Made by a program: the position numbers and the translations under genes
Origin: Novosphingobium aureum
Lineage (GTDB): Bacteria; Pseudomonadota; Alphaproteobacteria; Sphingomonadales; Sphingomonadaceae
Assembly (NCBI RefSeq): GCF_015865035.1
Contig: NZ_JADZGI010000001.1
Coordinates: forward strand, 2,793,628 to 2,857,627
Direction: 5' to 3'
Length of the DNA stretch: 64,000 bases
Shown here: positions 63,914-64,000 of the stretch, piece by piece
Numbering within the stretch: the first letter of the stretch is position 1
Layout: every line of letters begins with the position of its first letter
The notes under the pieces: model-generated
What the model was told of the DNA's origin: nothing
Database searches by the model: none
The model's input: only the letters and a program-made list of their open reading frames with translations

Positions 63914-64000
63914 GCCTGGCGACGTCCTACTCTTCCGACGCTTGAGCGTAAGTACCATTGGCGCTGTCAGGTTTCACGGCCGAGTTCGAGATGGGATCGG
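63914..64000 (-). rRNA. rrf: 5S ribosomal RNA, 5' part outside window
   Basis: Minus-strand sequence matches the 3' two-thirds of 5S rRNA (CCCATCTCGAACTCGGCCGT, then GTAGGACGTCGCCAGGC). Window ends inside the gene. It marks the end of an rrn operon. Confidence 0.95.

Overview
The window is GC-rich bacterial chromosome from an alphaproteobacterium. A sphingomonad (Novosphingobium/Sphingobium-like) is the best guess. Supporting signs are the UPF0262 gene, HisZ, a short Cys-free bL36, the mix of NTF2-like/MaoC-like catabolic genes, and -35 boxes of the TTGACT type. Genes are tightly packed, often with ATGA, TGATG or TTGA start/stop overlaps. I see no phage, insertion sequence, CRISPR array or plasmid functions.

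Layout. 1-15 kb is an accessory catabolic island. It holds the 3' part of a GHL6-like glycosidase gene, a lactate permease, and a divergent pair of operons: denD-otnC-otnK on minus, and an MFS transporter, a GntR regulator, hyi/otnI, glxR, an FAH-fold hydratase-like lipoprotein, glycerate kinase and an IclR regulator on plus. Together these look like uptake and breakdown of four- and three-carbon sugar acids (tetronates, hydroxypyruvate, tartronate semialdehyde) to DHAP and 2-phosphoglycerate. 15-20 kb is housekeeping and repair: tRNA-Lys, folK, aguB, an exported methyltransferase-like protein, msrA, an RsmB-type methylase and sdhAF4. 20-25 kb is a five-gene MarR-controlled efflux operon (FUSC pump, DUF1656, HlyD, NodT). 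25-32.4 kb carries an L,D-transpeptidase, purA, hisZ, a sulfotransferase, serA and serC, with a REP-like inverted pair between serA and serC.

32.6-38.5 kb holds an extensin-like lipoprotein and the Anbu operon (circularly permuted ATP-grasp, alpha-E, transglutaminase, ancestral proteasome-like Anbu), then a HAD phosphatase and rpmJ. 38.7-43.4 kb has two DUF4136-like envelope proteins, an M14 carboxypeptidase, cytidine deaminase, a GH25-like protein and UPF0262. 43.5-52.6 kb has dnaB, an NCS1 permease, ftsH, a P-loop sulfotransferase-like protein, a DUF3667 membrane protein, a ParA-like ATPase and rpoZ. 52.9-57.7 kb has a Tat-exported PhoX-like lipoprotein, a cytochrome c'-like lipoprotein, a cytochrome b561 and a methyltransferase. 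57.7-63.3 kb is a second catabolic island: an AraC regulator divergent from an NTF2-like protein, an SDR that lacks its catalytic Tyr, a frameshifted NTF2-like gene and a two-hot-dog MaoC-like hydratase, closed by an MFS exporter. The right edge is the distal end of an rRNA operon on minus: 5S rRNA (cut by the window), a terminator, initiator tRNA-Met and a final terminator.

The points most worth a second look are the Anbu operon, the lipobox-bearing hydratase, the exported methyltransferase-like protein, the tetronate/C3-acid gene combination, the YxxxK-less SDR with its frameshifted neighbour, and several short regulatory sites.
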